Assembly (NCBI GenBank): GCA_964489695.1
Contig: CAZAZP010000002.1
Span: forward strand, 10,158-74,157
Direction of reading: 5' to 3'
Length of the DNA stretch: 64,000 bases
Source of the DNA: CAYUXU01 sp964489695
GTDB taxonomy: Bacteria; Bacillota_I; Bacilli_A; Erysipelotrichales; Erysipelotrichaceae
The position numbers were made by a program, and so were the translations under genes. The notes below the pieces were generated by a model. The model was not told the DNA's origin. It did not search any database and was given only the letters and a program-made list of their open reading frames with translations. Shown in pieces: positions 8,657-17,358 of this stretch. Position 1 is the first letter of the stretch; each line of letters opens with the position of its first letter.

Positions 8657-9669
8657 AAAAGATTGGAATTTTAGGTGGTAGCTTTGATCCAGTCCACCAA
8701 GGGCATTTAGTGGTCGCGAAACAAGTTCGGCAACAATTAGGTTTAAATGAAATTTGGTTTATGCCAACTGCTCAAGCACCATTAAAAACCGATCATAGCG
8801 CTAGTTATGGTGATCGGGTTGCGATGCTTAAATTAGCGCTTAAGCCTTATCGTTATTTTAAGGTGTCGGAGTTAGAAGCAAAACTACCAGCTCCATCTTT
8901 TACTATTAACACGGTTAACGCATTACAAAAAAGTTATCCAGCCACTGAATTTTATTGGATTATCGGCGATGATCAGGTTGAACAACTAGCTGGTTGGCAC
9001 CAAATTGAACTTTTATTAACTATGATTAAATTTGTGGTGGTCAATCGCTATCAAAGTTCTTTACCGAGTGAGTTTTTAACGGTCAGTATCCCAGCTCATC
9101 CTGCTTCCAGCACCACGATTCGCCATGGCGATTTTACTTACTTACCAGCGAGCGTTAATCAATATATTAATGAGCGTGTTTTGTATTATGAAACAATTAT
9201 TCAAAACTATCTAAGTCCGACCCGCTATCAACATTCTTTAGCAGTTGCTGAGTTTGCGGGAAAATTAGCAGTTCGTTATGGTGTTAGTGTTGAGCGGGCA
9301 CGCTTGGCTGCTTTATTACATGATGTCGCCAAAGAACTCGACCCAGCTGAATTGAAGCGTTATATGATCTATTATTGCCCAGCTAAACTGGACCAAAGTC
9401 CGAAAACTTGGCATAGCTATGTTGGAGCCGTGCTAGCCAAGCAAGAATTTAATATCCGTGATACCGCCATCTTACAAGCGATTAAACACCATACCGATGG
9501 TGCATCTAGTCAATTATTAAGTGAAATAATCTATTGTGCGGATAAAGTGGAATCTACCCGTCCTTATCCAGTTTCAAAGTTACAAGAGTTATGTTTAGCT
9601 GATATCAAAGCAGCTAAACAAATTATCCAAGCGTTAGCTTTCGCAAAAATTAAGGAGAATAGTGAGTGA
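8653..9669 (+). CDS. nadD: Fusion of nicotinate-nucleotide adenylyltransferase (NadD) and HD phosphohydrolase YqeK
   Basis: The 338-residue protein joins two enzymes that are separate neighbouring genes in B. subtilis. Residues 1 to about 180 are NadD, which adenylates nicotinate mononucleotide in NAD synthesis: GGSFDPVHQGH near residue 7, and SSTTIR near 153. Residues from about 185 are YqeK, an HD-domain hydrolase: HSLAVAEFA, LLHDVAKE, then IKHHTDG. YqeK proteins hydrolyse symmetrical diadenosine tetraphosphate. The reading frame is continuous across the junction with no stop or frameshift. Such fusions are known in some small-genome Firmicutes. The start overlaps yqeI by 4 bases. Confidence 0.93.
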   Translation: MKKIGILGGSFDPVHQGHLVVAKQVRQQLGLNEIWFMPTAQAPLKTDHSASYGDRVAMLKLALKPYRYFKVSELEAKLPAPSFTINTVNALQKSYPATEFYWIIGDDQVEQLAGWHQIELLLTMIKFVVVNRYQSSLPSEFLTVSIPAHPASSTTIRHGDFTYLPASVNQYINERVLYYETIIQNYLSPTRYQHSLAVAEFAGKLAVRYGVSVERARLAALLHDVAKELDPAELKRYMIYYCPAKLDQSPKTWHSYVGAVLAKQEFNIRDTAILQAIKHHTDGASSQLLSEIIYCADKVESTRPYPVSKLQELCLADIKAAKQIIQALAFAKIKENSE

Positions 9670-10016
9670 ATGAATTAAAAGATAAAATTAGTGAGGTCTT
9701 ATTAGCTAAACAAGCCCATGATTTAGTCATCATCGACTTTCAAGGTCAAAGTAGTCTCTTAGATTATTTTTTAATCTGTTCAGCTGGTAATTTACGCCAA
9801 ATGGAGGCATTAAGTGACGCCGTAGCTCAATACTGTCGTAAACAGAATATTCCGATTAAATCGATTCAAGGCCAAGCGGTTCAAGGTTGGATTTTAATTG
9901 ACTTAAAAGATATTGTTATCCATATTTTTGATCAAGCTACGCGTGAGCTTTATCAATTAGAAAAGCTTTGGTCTACTATGAAAGTTGAGCGTTTCGATGT
10001 ATCAGATACTCGCTGA
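9666..10016 (+). CDS. rsfS: Ribosomal silencing factor RsfS
   Basis: RsfS binds ribosomal protein uL14 and blocks joining of the subunits. The 116 residues cover the family domain, with VIDFQGQSSLLDYFLICSA, the helix AVAQYCRKQNI, WILIDLKDIVIHIF and the closing REYQLEKLW-like ELYQLEKLW. The start is a GTG at 9666, chosen because AAGGAG lies 8 bases upstream and no in-frame ATG is near. It overlaps the previous gene by 4 bases and the methyltransferase by about 20. Confidence 0.93.
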   Translation: MNELKDKISEVLLAKQAHDLVIIDFQGQSSLLDYFLICSAGNLRQMEALSDAVAQYCRKQNIPIKSIQGQAVQGWILIDLKDIVIHIFDQATRELYQLEKLWSTMKVERFDVSDTR

Positions 10017-10692
10017 TTATTATGATGCTTTAGTTGCTGATCCAGTGGCGATTGCTTTATGGGTAGACTTTGTTCAAACGCATGGTTATTTACAAGATGT
10101 GTTAGAAGTGGCTTGTGGAACAGGTGAAATAAGTCTCAGCTTAGCGGAAGCGGGCTATGATGTTTTAGCGACGGATTTAAGCTTAGCCATGTTAGCAAGA
10201 GCCCAACAAAAATCTGGAGCGGAAAAAGTCACTTTTCAAGCAATGAATTTACTGAAATTTGAGCTAACCAAGTCATATCACAATATTATTTGTTTTTGTG
10301 ATAGCTTAAACTATTTAACAGATTTAGCTGATTTAAAGACATTTTTTCAGGCCAGCTATCAAAGTTTACTACCAGCTGGCGTTTTAATGTTTGATATCCT
10401 CGCAATTGATCGCTTAGCCGAATTTCAAGATCCTTTTATTGAAGAAGGTCAAGTTTTAGCGACGGATTATCAATGGGTGATTTCCACGGATGAACAACAA
10501 TTAGTGCATCAATTTACATTTTGGACCGCTGAAGGAGTAAAACAAGAAGTTCATGTCCAAACAATTTTCGCTCCCCTAGCTGTCAAAGCTTTATTAGAGG
10601 AACTAGGCTTTGAAGTAACGCTCTGGACAGATTTTATCAATCCTGGGATTCAAGCTGGTGAACGCTATTGTTTCGTAGCGAAAAAGAGGTAA
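9997..10692 (+). CDS. yqeM: Class I SAM-dependent methyltransferase, YqeM-like
   Basis: This is a Rossmann-fold methyltransferase: motif I is VLEVACGTGEISLSLA, motif II is ATDLSLAML, and the acidic/hydrophobic post-motif region IICFCDSLNYL follows. Its position right after rsfS is that of B. subtilis yqeM; the substrate is unknown. An upstream in-frame TTG exists at 9985, but the family usually begins with Tyr and a Phe/Leu-Ala pair, so MYQILADYYD at 9997 was taken. No strong ribosome site is seen and the start lies inside rsfS, which fits translational coupling. Confidence 0.88.
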   Translation: MYQILADYYDALVADPVAIALWVDFVQTHGYLQDVLEVACGTGEISLSLAEAGYDVLATDLSLAMLARAQQKSGAEKVTFQAMNLLKFELTKSYHNIICFCDSLNYLTDLADLKTFFQASYQSLLPAGVLMFDILAIDRLAEFQDPFIEEGQVLATDYQWVISTDEQQLVHQFTFWTAEGVKQEVHVQTIFAPLAVKALLEELGFEVTLWTDFINPGIQAGERYCFVAKKR

Positions 10693-10693
10693 G

Positions 10694-11389
10694 ATGATTG
10701 GAATTATAACAGCGTTAGACCAAGAACAAGCAGCGGTTTTAACGAAACTTAATCAAGTAACCACCAAGAAGTTACAACAACTAACTTTTTATCAAGGATA
10801 TTTGGCCCAAATTCCGGTAGTATTAGTTAAATCAGGAGTGGGTAAAGTATTAGCAAGTATTGTAACAACGATAATGCTAGAAAATTTCCCAATTAAGCTA
10901 CTGGTCAATCTGGGTGTAGCTGGTGGTTTAACTGCTAATTTAAACATCGGTGATATTATCATTGGTGAGCGCGTGGCTCAAGCAGATTTTGATTTAAGGG
11001 TCTTTGGTTATCCCCAAAGCTTCAATGAACCGCGACTTAGCTACCAATTAGAACCTACAATCACTGCAGGTTTAAAAGCCAGTTTCGCCACAAATAAGCA
11101 AGTGATCTTTGGCGATTTAGTTAGTTCTGATCAATTCATTAGTCGAAAAGACCAAGTCATTCAACTGAAAAAAAATTTCCCCTCAGCGTTAGCTGCTGAC
11201 ATGGAAGCAGCAGCCATTGCCATGGCGGCGAAATTTTATCAGCTTGATTGTTTAATTATTCGGAGTATTAGCGATCTCGCAGGTAGCCCACAAAATGAAA
11301 TAACTTTTAGCCAATTTGTTAGTTCAGCTAGTTTAAAAGCGGCTGATTTATTAGTTGAAATCAGTCAAGTTCTAGTTAATCTTCTCTAA
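10694..11389 (+). CDS. mtnN: 5'-methylthioadenosine/S-adenosylhomocysteine nucleosidase
   Basis: The enzyme cleaves adenine from methylthioadenosine and S-adenosylhomocysteine, clearing the by-product of methyltransferases such as the one encoded one base upstream. The 231 residues match the family. The opening IGIITALDQE carries the general-acid glutamate, the NLGVAGGL loop is near residue 74, and the substrate-binding DMEAAAIAMAA is near residue 171. The 3' end overlaps the convergent gene by 14 bases. Confidence 0.94.
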   Translation: MIGIITALDQEQAAVLTKLNQVTTKKLQQLTFYQGYLAQIPVVLVKSGVGKVLASIVTTIMLENFPIKLLVNLGVAGGLTANLNIGDIIIGERVAQADFDLRVFGYPQSFNEPRLSYQLEPTITAGLKASFATNKQVIFGDLVSSDQFISRKDQVIQLKKNFPSALAADMEAAAIAMAAKFYQLDCLIIRSISDLAGSPQNEITFSQFVSSASLKAADLLVEISQVLVNLL

Positions 11390-11885
11390 AGATAACTACT
11401 TCTGGCCAAAGATTATTGTCAGCCAACCATTTTTTTAAATCATTTTGGTCATAAGGTGCCGCGCTTAACCATTCTAATTTGCTAGTAACACTAGCATTTT
11501 TATTAGCGACAGTAATACTAATAAACGCTGGGAAACCATTAATGGACCATTGTTTTTTAAGCATAGAACTACTAATCGAAGGATCAGGTAGTTTGATTAC
11601 TTCCAAAGTAGGAAAGGGATTTTGTTTTAATTCCGCAGCTAACGGACTGATAATATGTTCTAAAACATATTGGCTTTCTAAATCGTCCGCCATTAACCAA
11701 ACATAGTAAGTTCCATTGTCGCGTTTTTCAAAATCTTTTAATGTTGTTTCAGTGGCTTCTAACATGTTAAACGTGGCTGGTGTAATCTTTGGGGCAGTTT
11801 TTGGTTCGAACTTTTTATATAAAGCAAAGCTACTAATAGCTATCAGTAATACAATTAAAGCAATTCTTTTAATTTTTTTTGACAT
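11376..11885 (-). CDS. Membrane-anchored protein of possible thioredoxin-like fold
   Basis: I do not recognise a named family. The 169 residues start with a lysine-rich end and one membrane helix (about 7-23), followed by an extracellular domain. After residue 60 the order of predicted strands and helices (YYVWLMADDLES, a helix LEHIISPLAAEL, LEVIKLP, then NGFPAFISITV with a Gly-Phe-Pro turn) looks like a thioredoxin fold with its cis-proline loop. There is no cysteine anywhere in the protein, so it cannot be a thiol oxidoreductase. It is a single gene, convergent with mtnN and divergent from ypmB. Confidence 0.6.
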   Translation of the reverse strand: MSKKIKRIALIVLLIAISSFALYKKFEPKTAPKITPATFNMLEATETTLKDFEKRDNGTYYVWLMADDLESQYVLEHIISPLAAELKQNPFPTLEVIKLPDPSISSSMLKKQWSINGFPAFISITVANKNASVTSKLEWLSAAPYDQNDLKKWLADNNLWPEVVIFRED

Positions 11886-11940
11886 AGATTATTCCTCTCT
11901 TTAAAACATTAACACTTCTATCCTAAAGATGCAATCTGCT

Positions 11941-11970
11941 TTGTTTGGTGATTAGGTTCTATGTTATAAT
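11941..11970 (+). promoter_or_regulatory. Promoter of ypmB-dnaD-nth
   Basis: TTGTTT (11941-11946) is followed after 18 bases by TATAAT (11965-11970), with an extended TGT directly before it. The predicted leader is about 17 bases. Confidence 0.6.
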
Positions 11971-11993
11971 TTGCCTAAGAGAAAGAGGTCAAA

Positions 11994-12473
11994 ATGCGAC
12001 AGAGTTTTAAATTTCCCTGGTTAAATCTATTTTGTATTAGCTTAGTGATATTTTTAATAATCTTTAATCTTAATTCCTTTATCACGGGACCAACTAATAT
12101 TTATGCGGCCCAAGATCGGGAAGTGTTAAATAATATGTTAGATAAAAACATGTTTATTTATGGTGAATTAATTGCCCGCTATAGTTATGATCAAGTTTAT
12201 TATGTGGCTAAAATTGCGGTAGAATTAGCAGATGAACTCGTTTGGTTTGATGTCAATGGCAGTATTTTGTTTACAACGACTTGGGACTCTTATCAACCAA
12301 CGGCAGTTTTAGCTTTAGCTAATGCAAGTTTTAATTTAAGTGAAGCGCGTGTTTCTTTAGGAATGTACCGACAACGACCAGTGTATATCATCTCTAGTCC
12401 AACGTTAGAATTGCGGTATGACTATGTTAGTAAAAAATTATTATCTAGTTATCAAAAGGCGGTGAGTTTATGA
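11994..12473 (+). CDS. ypmB: YpmB-like membrane-anchored protein
   Basis: This 159-residue protein has an N-terminal membrane helix (about 12-32) and an extracellular domain resembling two PepSY/DUF5590-type repeats, with Tyr-Val-Ala-Lys and Trp-Phe-Asp segments. B. subtilis ypmB encodes such a protein and lies in the same block ahead of dnaD (there separated by aspB and asnS, which are missing here). Function is not established. The assignment leans on both the architecture and the gene order. Confidence 0.7.
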   Translation: MRQSFKFPWLNLFCISLVIFLIIFNLNSFITGPTNIYAAQDREVLNNMLDKNMFIYGELIARYSYDQVYYVAKIAVELADELVWFDVNGSILFTTTWDSYQPTAVLALANASFNLSEARVSLGMYRQRPVYIISSPTLELRYDYVSKKLLSSYQKAVSL

Positions 12474-12976
12474 GTAATTGGTGGGAAGCACCCCATATTA
12501 ATCGAACTTATTGGTTATTAGAACAATTACGTCAGCTAAATTTGACGAGTAATGAAGCAATTGTTTTACTCATGATTGATTATTTATCAACGACTCATCA
12601 AGCGCTTGATCCTCAAATATTAAGTCAAAAATGTAATTTATCTTTAATTGAAATTGATCAGATTATCACCGATTTAGGAGTCAAAGGGTATTTAAAACTT
12701 AAGATTAAAGATAATCAAGTAACCTTTGATTATGCTAATTTATTTAATCCGACTCCCGTTGATCAACTACAACTTAAAGAAATATTTTTATTAATCGAAG
12801 AAGAATTTGGTCGGCCTTTAACTCAACCTGAGATGGTTCAATTAAATCATTGGATTAAAAATTACACTAGATTTCAAATAATTGATGCCTTACGCTATGC
12901 ATCGGTCACGAAGAAACTAAGTTTTAATTACATTAATCGAATTTTGGAGAATCAGAAACTTGAAACCCATGACTAG
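12470..12976 (+). CDS. dnaD: DNA replication initiation/remodelling protein DnaD
   Basis: DnaD helps load the replicative helicase in low-GC Gram-positives. The N-terminal half (about 1-100) is a winged-helix domain, and the C-terminal half contains the DnaB/DnaD domain with FGRPLTQPEMVQLNHW near residue 125 and the closing helix RFQIIDALRYAS. The 168 residues are shorter than the roughly 230 of B. subtilis, because the C-terminal tail is missing; it ends soon after the YINRIL motif. The gene is followed directly by nth, as in Bacillus. Confidence 0.9.
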   Translation: MSNWWEAPHINRTYWLLEQLRQLNLTSNEAIVLLMIDYLSTTHQALDPQILSQKCNLSLIEIDQIITDLGVKGYLKLKIKDNQVTFDYANLFNPTPVDQLQLKEIFLLIEEEFGRPLTQPEMVQLNHWIKNYTRFQIIDALRYASVTKKLSFNYINRILENQKLETHD

Positions 12977-13586
12977 TGATGAGATTTTAGATGAGTTAAT
13001 CAAGCTTTTTCCGCAAGCTCATTGTGAGCTTAATTATCGAAGTCTCTATGAACTGACCGTCGCTGTTATTTTATCTGCTCAAACTACTGACGTTGCGGTT
13101 AATCAAGTTACACCAGCTTTATTTCAAGCTTATCCATCCTTTTTTGCTTTAGCTGAAGTAGCGGTTGAACAGGTCGAGGTTTTAATAAACTCTTTAGGCT
13201 TATTTCGTAATAAAGCCCGTAATTTAGTCCAATTAGCCAGAGTAGTTGAAGCGAGTTGGCAAGGCACGTTACCGCCAGTAAAAGCTGAGTTAATTAAATT
13301 ACCCGGGATTGGGCCTAAAAGCGCCAATGTTATTTTATCGGAGTATTTTAAAATCCCAGCTATTGCTGTAGATACTCATGTCTTTCGGGTCGCCAAGCGT
13401 TTGAGATTAGCCACTGCTAGCGCGAACGTCGCTGAAGTTGAACAACAATTGAATCAAGCGATAAAAAAAGAGCGTTGGAATCACGCTCATCATTTATTTA
13501 TCTTTTTTGGTCGCTACCAATGTTTCGCGCGTAACCCAGCTTGTACTGGCTGTCCGTTCCGCGGTTTTTGTGCGTATTGGCAATAA
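12960..13586 (+). CDS. nth: Endonuclease III
   Basis: This DNA glycosylase/AP-lyase removes oxidised pyrimidines. It contains the helix-hairpin-helix LPGIGPKSANVI, with the catalytic lysine near residue 120, and VDTHVFRVAKR with the catalytic aspartate. The [4Fe-4S] cluster cysteines follow the Cys-X6-Cys-X2-Cys-X5-Cys pattern near the C terminus. The TTG at 12960 is taken as start because GGAGA lies 9 bases before it; an ATG at 12969 (three codons later) is the alternative. It overlaps dnaD and ends one base from the convergent PBP gene. Confidence 0.94.
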   Translation: MKPMTSDEILDELIKLFPQAHCELNYRSLYELTVAVILSAQTTDVAVNQVTPALFQAYPSFFALAEVAVEQVEVLINSLGLFRNKARNLVQLARVVEASWQGTLPPVKAELIKLPGIGPKSANVILSEYFKIPAIAVDTHVFRVAKRLRLATASANVAEVEQQLNQAIKKERWNHAHHLFIFFGRYQCFARNPACTGCPFRGFCAYWQ

Positions 13587-13587
13587 C

Positions 13588-16500
13588 TTAAGAGACTTTG
13601 AAAGTTTGTAAACTCGAAAGATTAACTAAGTCACCTGGTGCATAGCTGTTACCAGCAATAATATATTCCGTAACTGGATCAGAATTACTTAAGGTATCTG
13701 AAGTAACAGTTGCTCCAAGGTTATTACCCCAAGTGACCACTTCAGAGAAACTTTTATCTTGGGGTAAACCAATTTGCCAGTCTACATTACGTCGAACCTT
13801 TGTGGTCAAATTTAGTTGACTCAAATAAATCTCCATATTGTTAATTTTTAAAGAACCGCGGTAAGCTCCCACAATGGTATTAATTGTGTTGATAGTTGGG
13901 GCAGGCATATTCTCATAAGACCAGTTGCTTAAACTATAAGTAGTGATAAAATCATCGACTTGTGTTTTAGAAGTAAAATTAGGAATATGGATTGTTTCAT
14001 CAGTAATCGTAATGGTTCGACATATTTCTTCACCTTTCTTTTCACCTGTCAGATAACCATAATAACCGCAGACTTTCAGCGTCACGCCTGGGGTTGCATT
14101 AATAACGACGTTGCCGGCTGGTTCAGTAAAGTTTAAAACTTGTAATAATTGATCACTATCGTCATAGATTGCGATTTTATAACCAATTCCACCATAGAGC
14201 CAGCTCGGTAAAAAGAGGTGATTACCGGTAGTTCTAACAGCTACTTTACCATTTGATTGGGTCAGAATTAAATCATAGGTTGGATCTAGGCCGATCTTAC
14301 CAGGATAAGGTTCAAAGTTGAAAGCTAAGTTTTGGGTCGTGGGGGTAGTAGCGTTAACCAAAACATTAAATTCTTTTAATGGTTCAATTATGGTATTATC
14401 AACTAATGAAGTTAAAGTAGCGAATTCCTTTTTAATTAAGCCCACTGCCACATACTTTGGATCCATTCCAGCGACTGGAGCAGCGTAAGGGTAAGTGCCA
14501 AGAATATGGGTAATACTAGTAATACCACTAGGACGTTTTAAGTCGGTAGCTTTTGGTTGTCCTTTTTCTAATGCATCCAAAATTACGCGTGCCATTTTTC
14601 CCGTAATGTTCATTCTTTGGTATTCTTCTTTTAAATAAGTACCTTCACCTTTAACTGGTTTGTCAAAGCCAATCCAAATACCGAAAGTATATTGACTATT
14701 AGCAATTACCATCCATTTTTCTTTTGCAGCACCGACTGGAATACCATAAGGTTTACCCGATTCACCGTAGTCAGAAGTACCAGTTTTTCCAAAAATTGGG
14801 TGATTACGTTTTAGTAGTTCCATATAGCGGCCAATCGAATTATTGACCGCTTCTAAGGTTAAGCGGGAAACTAGATAAGCAGCTTCAGGTGAGATGACTT
14901 GAGTTTTTGAGAAACTAGCTTCATAAGATTCATTACCTTCGATATCAATGCGATCAATGATGTGGGGTTTAGTATAAGCACCACCACTATATAACACTGA
15001 ATGGGCAGCGGTCATTTCTAAAGGTGAAACCATGAAATTAGAACCACCAATCGCATATTGAGCATTATAATTAGCCACGCTTGAATCTCTGAAACCAAGA
15101 CTAGTTAAGTATTCGCGAATCTTTTTCGTACCAAGTTTATTTTGAACTTCGACTAAAGTTAAATAGGCGGGTAAGTTATAGGATTGAGCTACTGCTCGCA
15201 TTAAAGTAACATCACCCCGATAATTACCATCCGCATTTCTAATCACAATATTAGTGCCAGTATAAAAAGCAGGGCGGTCTTCAATTACGTGGGAAGTTGA
15301 CCAACCTAAATAATCAAACGCTAAGGCATAACTTAAAACAGGTTTAATTGATGAACCGGGTTGGAAGTTTGATTCAGTGGCTCGATTATAACCGAGCATG
15401 GCGGTCTTACGACCTCCACCGATACCCACAATTCGACCAGTATTATTTTCAATCGCAGTTACAGCTGATTCTAAAAGCTTGTGGGGATAAACAACGTTAG
15501 TCTTTCCTTGTTCCATGTCTTCAATGGTGTCTTGCACGTCTTTTCGGACACTGGTATAAATATGCATGGTGGAATTAAAGGGGTCATAGCCTAGACTTTT
15601 GGCTTCAGCAATCACCGTATTAACGACAGTAATATATTGACCTTTGGTAAAAATGCCAATCGCATCAGGATCAACTAATAAGTCTTCTAGTTCAACCTTT
15701 AAAGCTAATTTATATTCTTGATCAGAGATATAACCATGATAATGCATTTGGTAAAGGACATCAGTGGTTCGTTTTTTAGCTTTCGCTAAGTTGGCCCAAG
15801 GGTTATAAGCACTTGGGGCATTAATAACGCCGGCTAAAAAGGCTGCTTCAACTAAAGATAAATCACTGGCTGGTTTATTAAAGAAATAAAGGGCAGCGTT
15901 TTGAATTCCACGCGTTGATCCAGCCCCAAAATAAATCTTGTTTAGATAATTTTCCATGATTTGTTGTTTAGAAATTAATTTTTCTAAATCAATCGCCATA
16001 CCAATTTCTAAAATCTTCGCATTGATTTTTCGGATGTTCATTTTGAGTCGTTCCACTTTAGCGGTAAACGAGCCCGGGGTGGCACCATCAGACTTGAGAT
16101 ATTCGTTATAAGGGCCATAGATCATTTCAGAAAAGAATGAATCATAAGCGTTATCGACTAATTGCATCGAGAAAGTTGAAGCACCTTCGCCTAAGTCACC
16201 GCGCCGTAAGTTATTTAAAAAGGCCCGCGTAAAGCGTGGTAAGTCAAAACCGTTATGGGAGAAGAAGCGTGCATCTTCAATCGCTAAAAAAGCATCAACG
16301 ACGTCATGACCTAAATCATCAAAGGTGATATTTTCTCGTTCAAAGGCGGCTAAGCTAGCCATAAAGGTTCCATCTTCAAAAAATATCTTGGTACCTTCTT
16401 TACTTGAGATTTTTTCTAGTTCTAAGGTTGGGGCTTGTTGCATGACAGCGCGAATGTATAAAAATCCGCTAGCTGTTGCGACTAAAGCACCAATAATTAA

Positions 16501-16608
16501 AACTAAGACTACAGTACTAAGTTTTTGAGCAAGCGTTTTGTTCTTTTTCTTAGCTTTTTTTGGTTCAGTAACTTTCTTGATTTCTTTTGTTGTTTCATTG
16601 TTTTCCAT
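13588..16608 (-). CDS. ponA: Bifunctional class A penicillin-binding protein (PBP1)
   Basis: This 1006-residue peptidoglycan polymerase/cross-linker has a basic cytoplasmic tail and one membrane helix (about 31-53). The glycosyltransferase 51 domain shows EDARFFSHNGF with Glu111, GASTFSMQL (residues 142-150, usually GGSTITQQ) and an ENYLNKIYFG motif. An insertion of about 25 residues separates GAST from the next conserved block. The transpeptidase domain shows Ser419-X-X-Lys422, SYN (476-478) and KTG (608-610). About 200 C-terminal residues look like an Ig-like stretch followed by PASTA-like repeats. It is co-transcribed with recU, as in B. subtilis. Confidence 0.93.
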   Translation of the reverse strand: MENNETTKEIKKVTEPKKAKKKNKTLAQKLSTVVLVLIIGALVATASGFLYIRAVMQQAPTLELEKISSKEGTKIFFEDGTFMASLAAFERENITFDDLGHDVVDAFLAIEDARFFSHNGFDLPRFTRAFLNNLRRGDLGEGASTFSMQLVDNAYDSFFSEMIYGPYNEYLKSDGATPGSFTAKVERLKMNIRKINAKILEIGMAIDLEKLISKQQIMENYLNKIYFGAGSTRGIQNAALYFFNKPASDLSLVEAAFLAGVINAPSAYNPWANLAKAKKRTTDVLYQMHYHGYISDQEYKLALKVELEDLLVDPDAIGIFTKGQYITVVNTVIAEAKSLGYDPFNSTMHIYTSVRKDVQDTIEDMEQGKTNVVYPHKLLESAVTAIENNTGRIVGIGGGRKTAMLGYNRATESNFQPGSSIKPVLSYALAFDYLGWSTSHVIEDRPAFYTGTNIVIRNADGNYRGDVTLMRAVAQSYNLPAYLTLVEVQNKLGTKKIREYLTSLGFRDSSVANYNAQYAIGGSNFMVSPLEMTAAHSVLYSGGAYTKPHIIDRIDIEGNESYEASFSKTQVISPEAAYLVSRLTLEAVNNSIGRYMELLKRNHPIFGKTGTSDYGESGKPYGIPVGAAKEKWMVIANSQYTFGIWIGFDKPVKGEGTYLKEEYQRMNITGKMARVILDALEKGQPKATDLKRPSGITSITHILGTYPYAAPVAGMDPKYVAVGLIKKEFATLTSLVDNTIIEPLKEFNVLVNATTPTTQNLAFNFEPYPGKIGLDPTYDLILTQSNGKVAVRTTGNHLFLPSWLYGGIGYKIAIYDDSDQLLQVLNFTEPAGNVVINATPGVTLKVCGYYGYLTGEKKGEEICRTITITDETIHIPNFTSKTQVDDFITTYSLSNWSYENMPAPTINTINTIVGAYRGSLKINNMEIYLSQLNLTTKVRRNVDWQIGLPQDKSFSEVVTWGNNLGATVTSDTLSNSDPVTEYIIAGNSYAPGDLVNLSSLQTFKVS

Positions 16609-16619
16609 AAGATCTCCTT

Positions 16620-17183
16620 TTAGAAATATAATTGATCAATCACTTTAATGTAATCAACGGGAATTAGATAATTATAAGGAATGAGAAAAGCGTGTTTTAA
16701 AAACCAGCTATAAGGAATTGAGCGCTTTGCCGCTTGGGCTAACTCGATAATTAATTTCGCTTCGACGAAATAAGTTTCCTGATAAGCGTTGAAGCGAATA
16801 ATCAAAAAGGCTAGAGCTTGCTGGTTTAAGACCGCGTGGAGATGATCAATTTGGTGGAGTGCGATATTTTTTAACGCAAAAGAAGTTTTATTACTGGTTT
16901 CTTTAGCTTCAAAATCTAAGGCTTTACCCCGGTATACCCCATTATAATCGGTAGTACTGGGTAACTGATAATAGGCCTCCACAATTTTAGCAGCTTGGCG
17001 TTTGGGGTAATCGACCCGTACGACTTGAATCGGGATAGGTTTTTTATAGACAATGGCTTTATCTTGTTCGCGATAGAATTGATTGCTGAGATTTAAATCA
17101 TATTCTAGGCTCATTCCCCGAGATTTTGTGCTTGCTGGTTTGCTGGCTAAACTTTTTTTTATCCCACCTGGATAGTTGACCAT
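16620..17183 (-). CDS. recU: Holliday junction resolvase RecU
   Basis: RecU cuts Holliday junctions and modulates RecA in Firmicutes. The 187 residues contain the family signature: VNYPGG at the N terminus, SRGMSLEYDLNLSN, STTDYNGVYRGKALDFEAKET with the metal-binding Asp/Glu-X-Lys residues, and the closing IPYNYLIPVDYI. It is 11 bases upstream of the PBP gene on the same strand. The recU-ponA pairing is a conserved operon. The promoter should lie in the 175-base gap that it shares with gpsB. Confidence 0.95.
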   Translation of the reverse strand: MVNYPGGIKKSLASKPASTKSRGMSLEYDLNLSNQFYREQDKAIVYKKPIPIQVVRVDYPKRQAAKIVEAYYQLPSTTDYNGVYRGKALDFEAKETSNKTSFALKNIALHQIDHLHAVLNQQALAFLIIRFNAYQETYFVEAKLIIELAQAAKRSIPYSWFLKHAFLIPYNYLIPVDYIKVIDQLYF

Positions 17184-17323
17184 GTCACTCCTTTTTGGTT
17201 AAGATTAATTAACCAACTACATTATAATAAAAAAGCTGATTCAATAGCAAACAAAACGACGTTTATGGTCGTTTTCTGACTATTAGCTCAATGTGATTTA
17301 TCGGATATTTTCTTAATTTTTAT

Positions 17324-17331
17324 GGTATGAT
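17324..17331 (+). promoter_or_regulatory. Extended -10 promoter of gpsB
   Basis: GGTATGAT preceded by TAT gives the extended form TGGTATGAT. GAGGTGATC then supplies a strong ribosome site 27 bases downstream. Confidence 0.45.
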
Positions 17332-17358
17332 AATGGTGATAATAATTGAGGTGATCAG

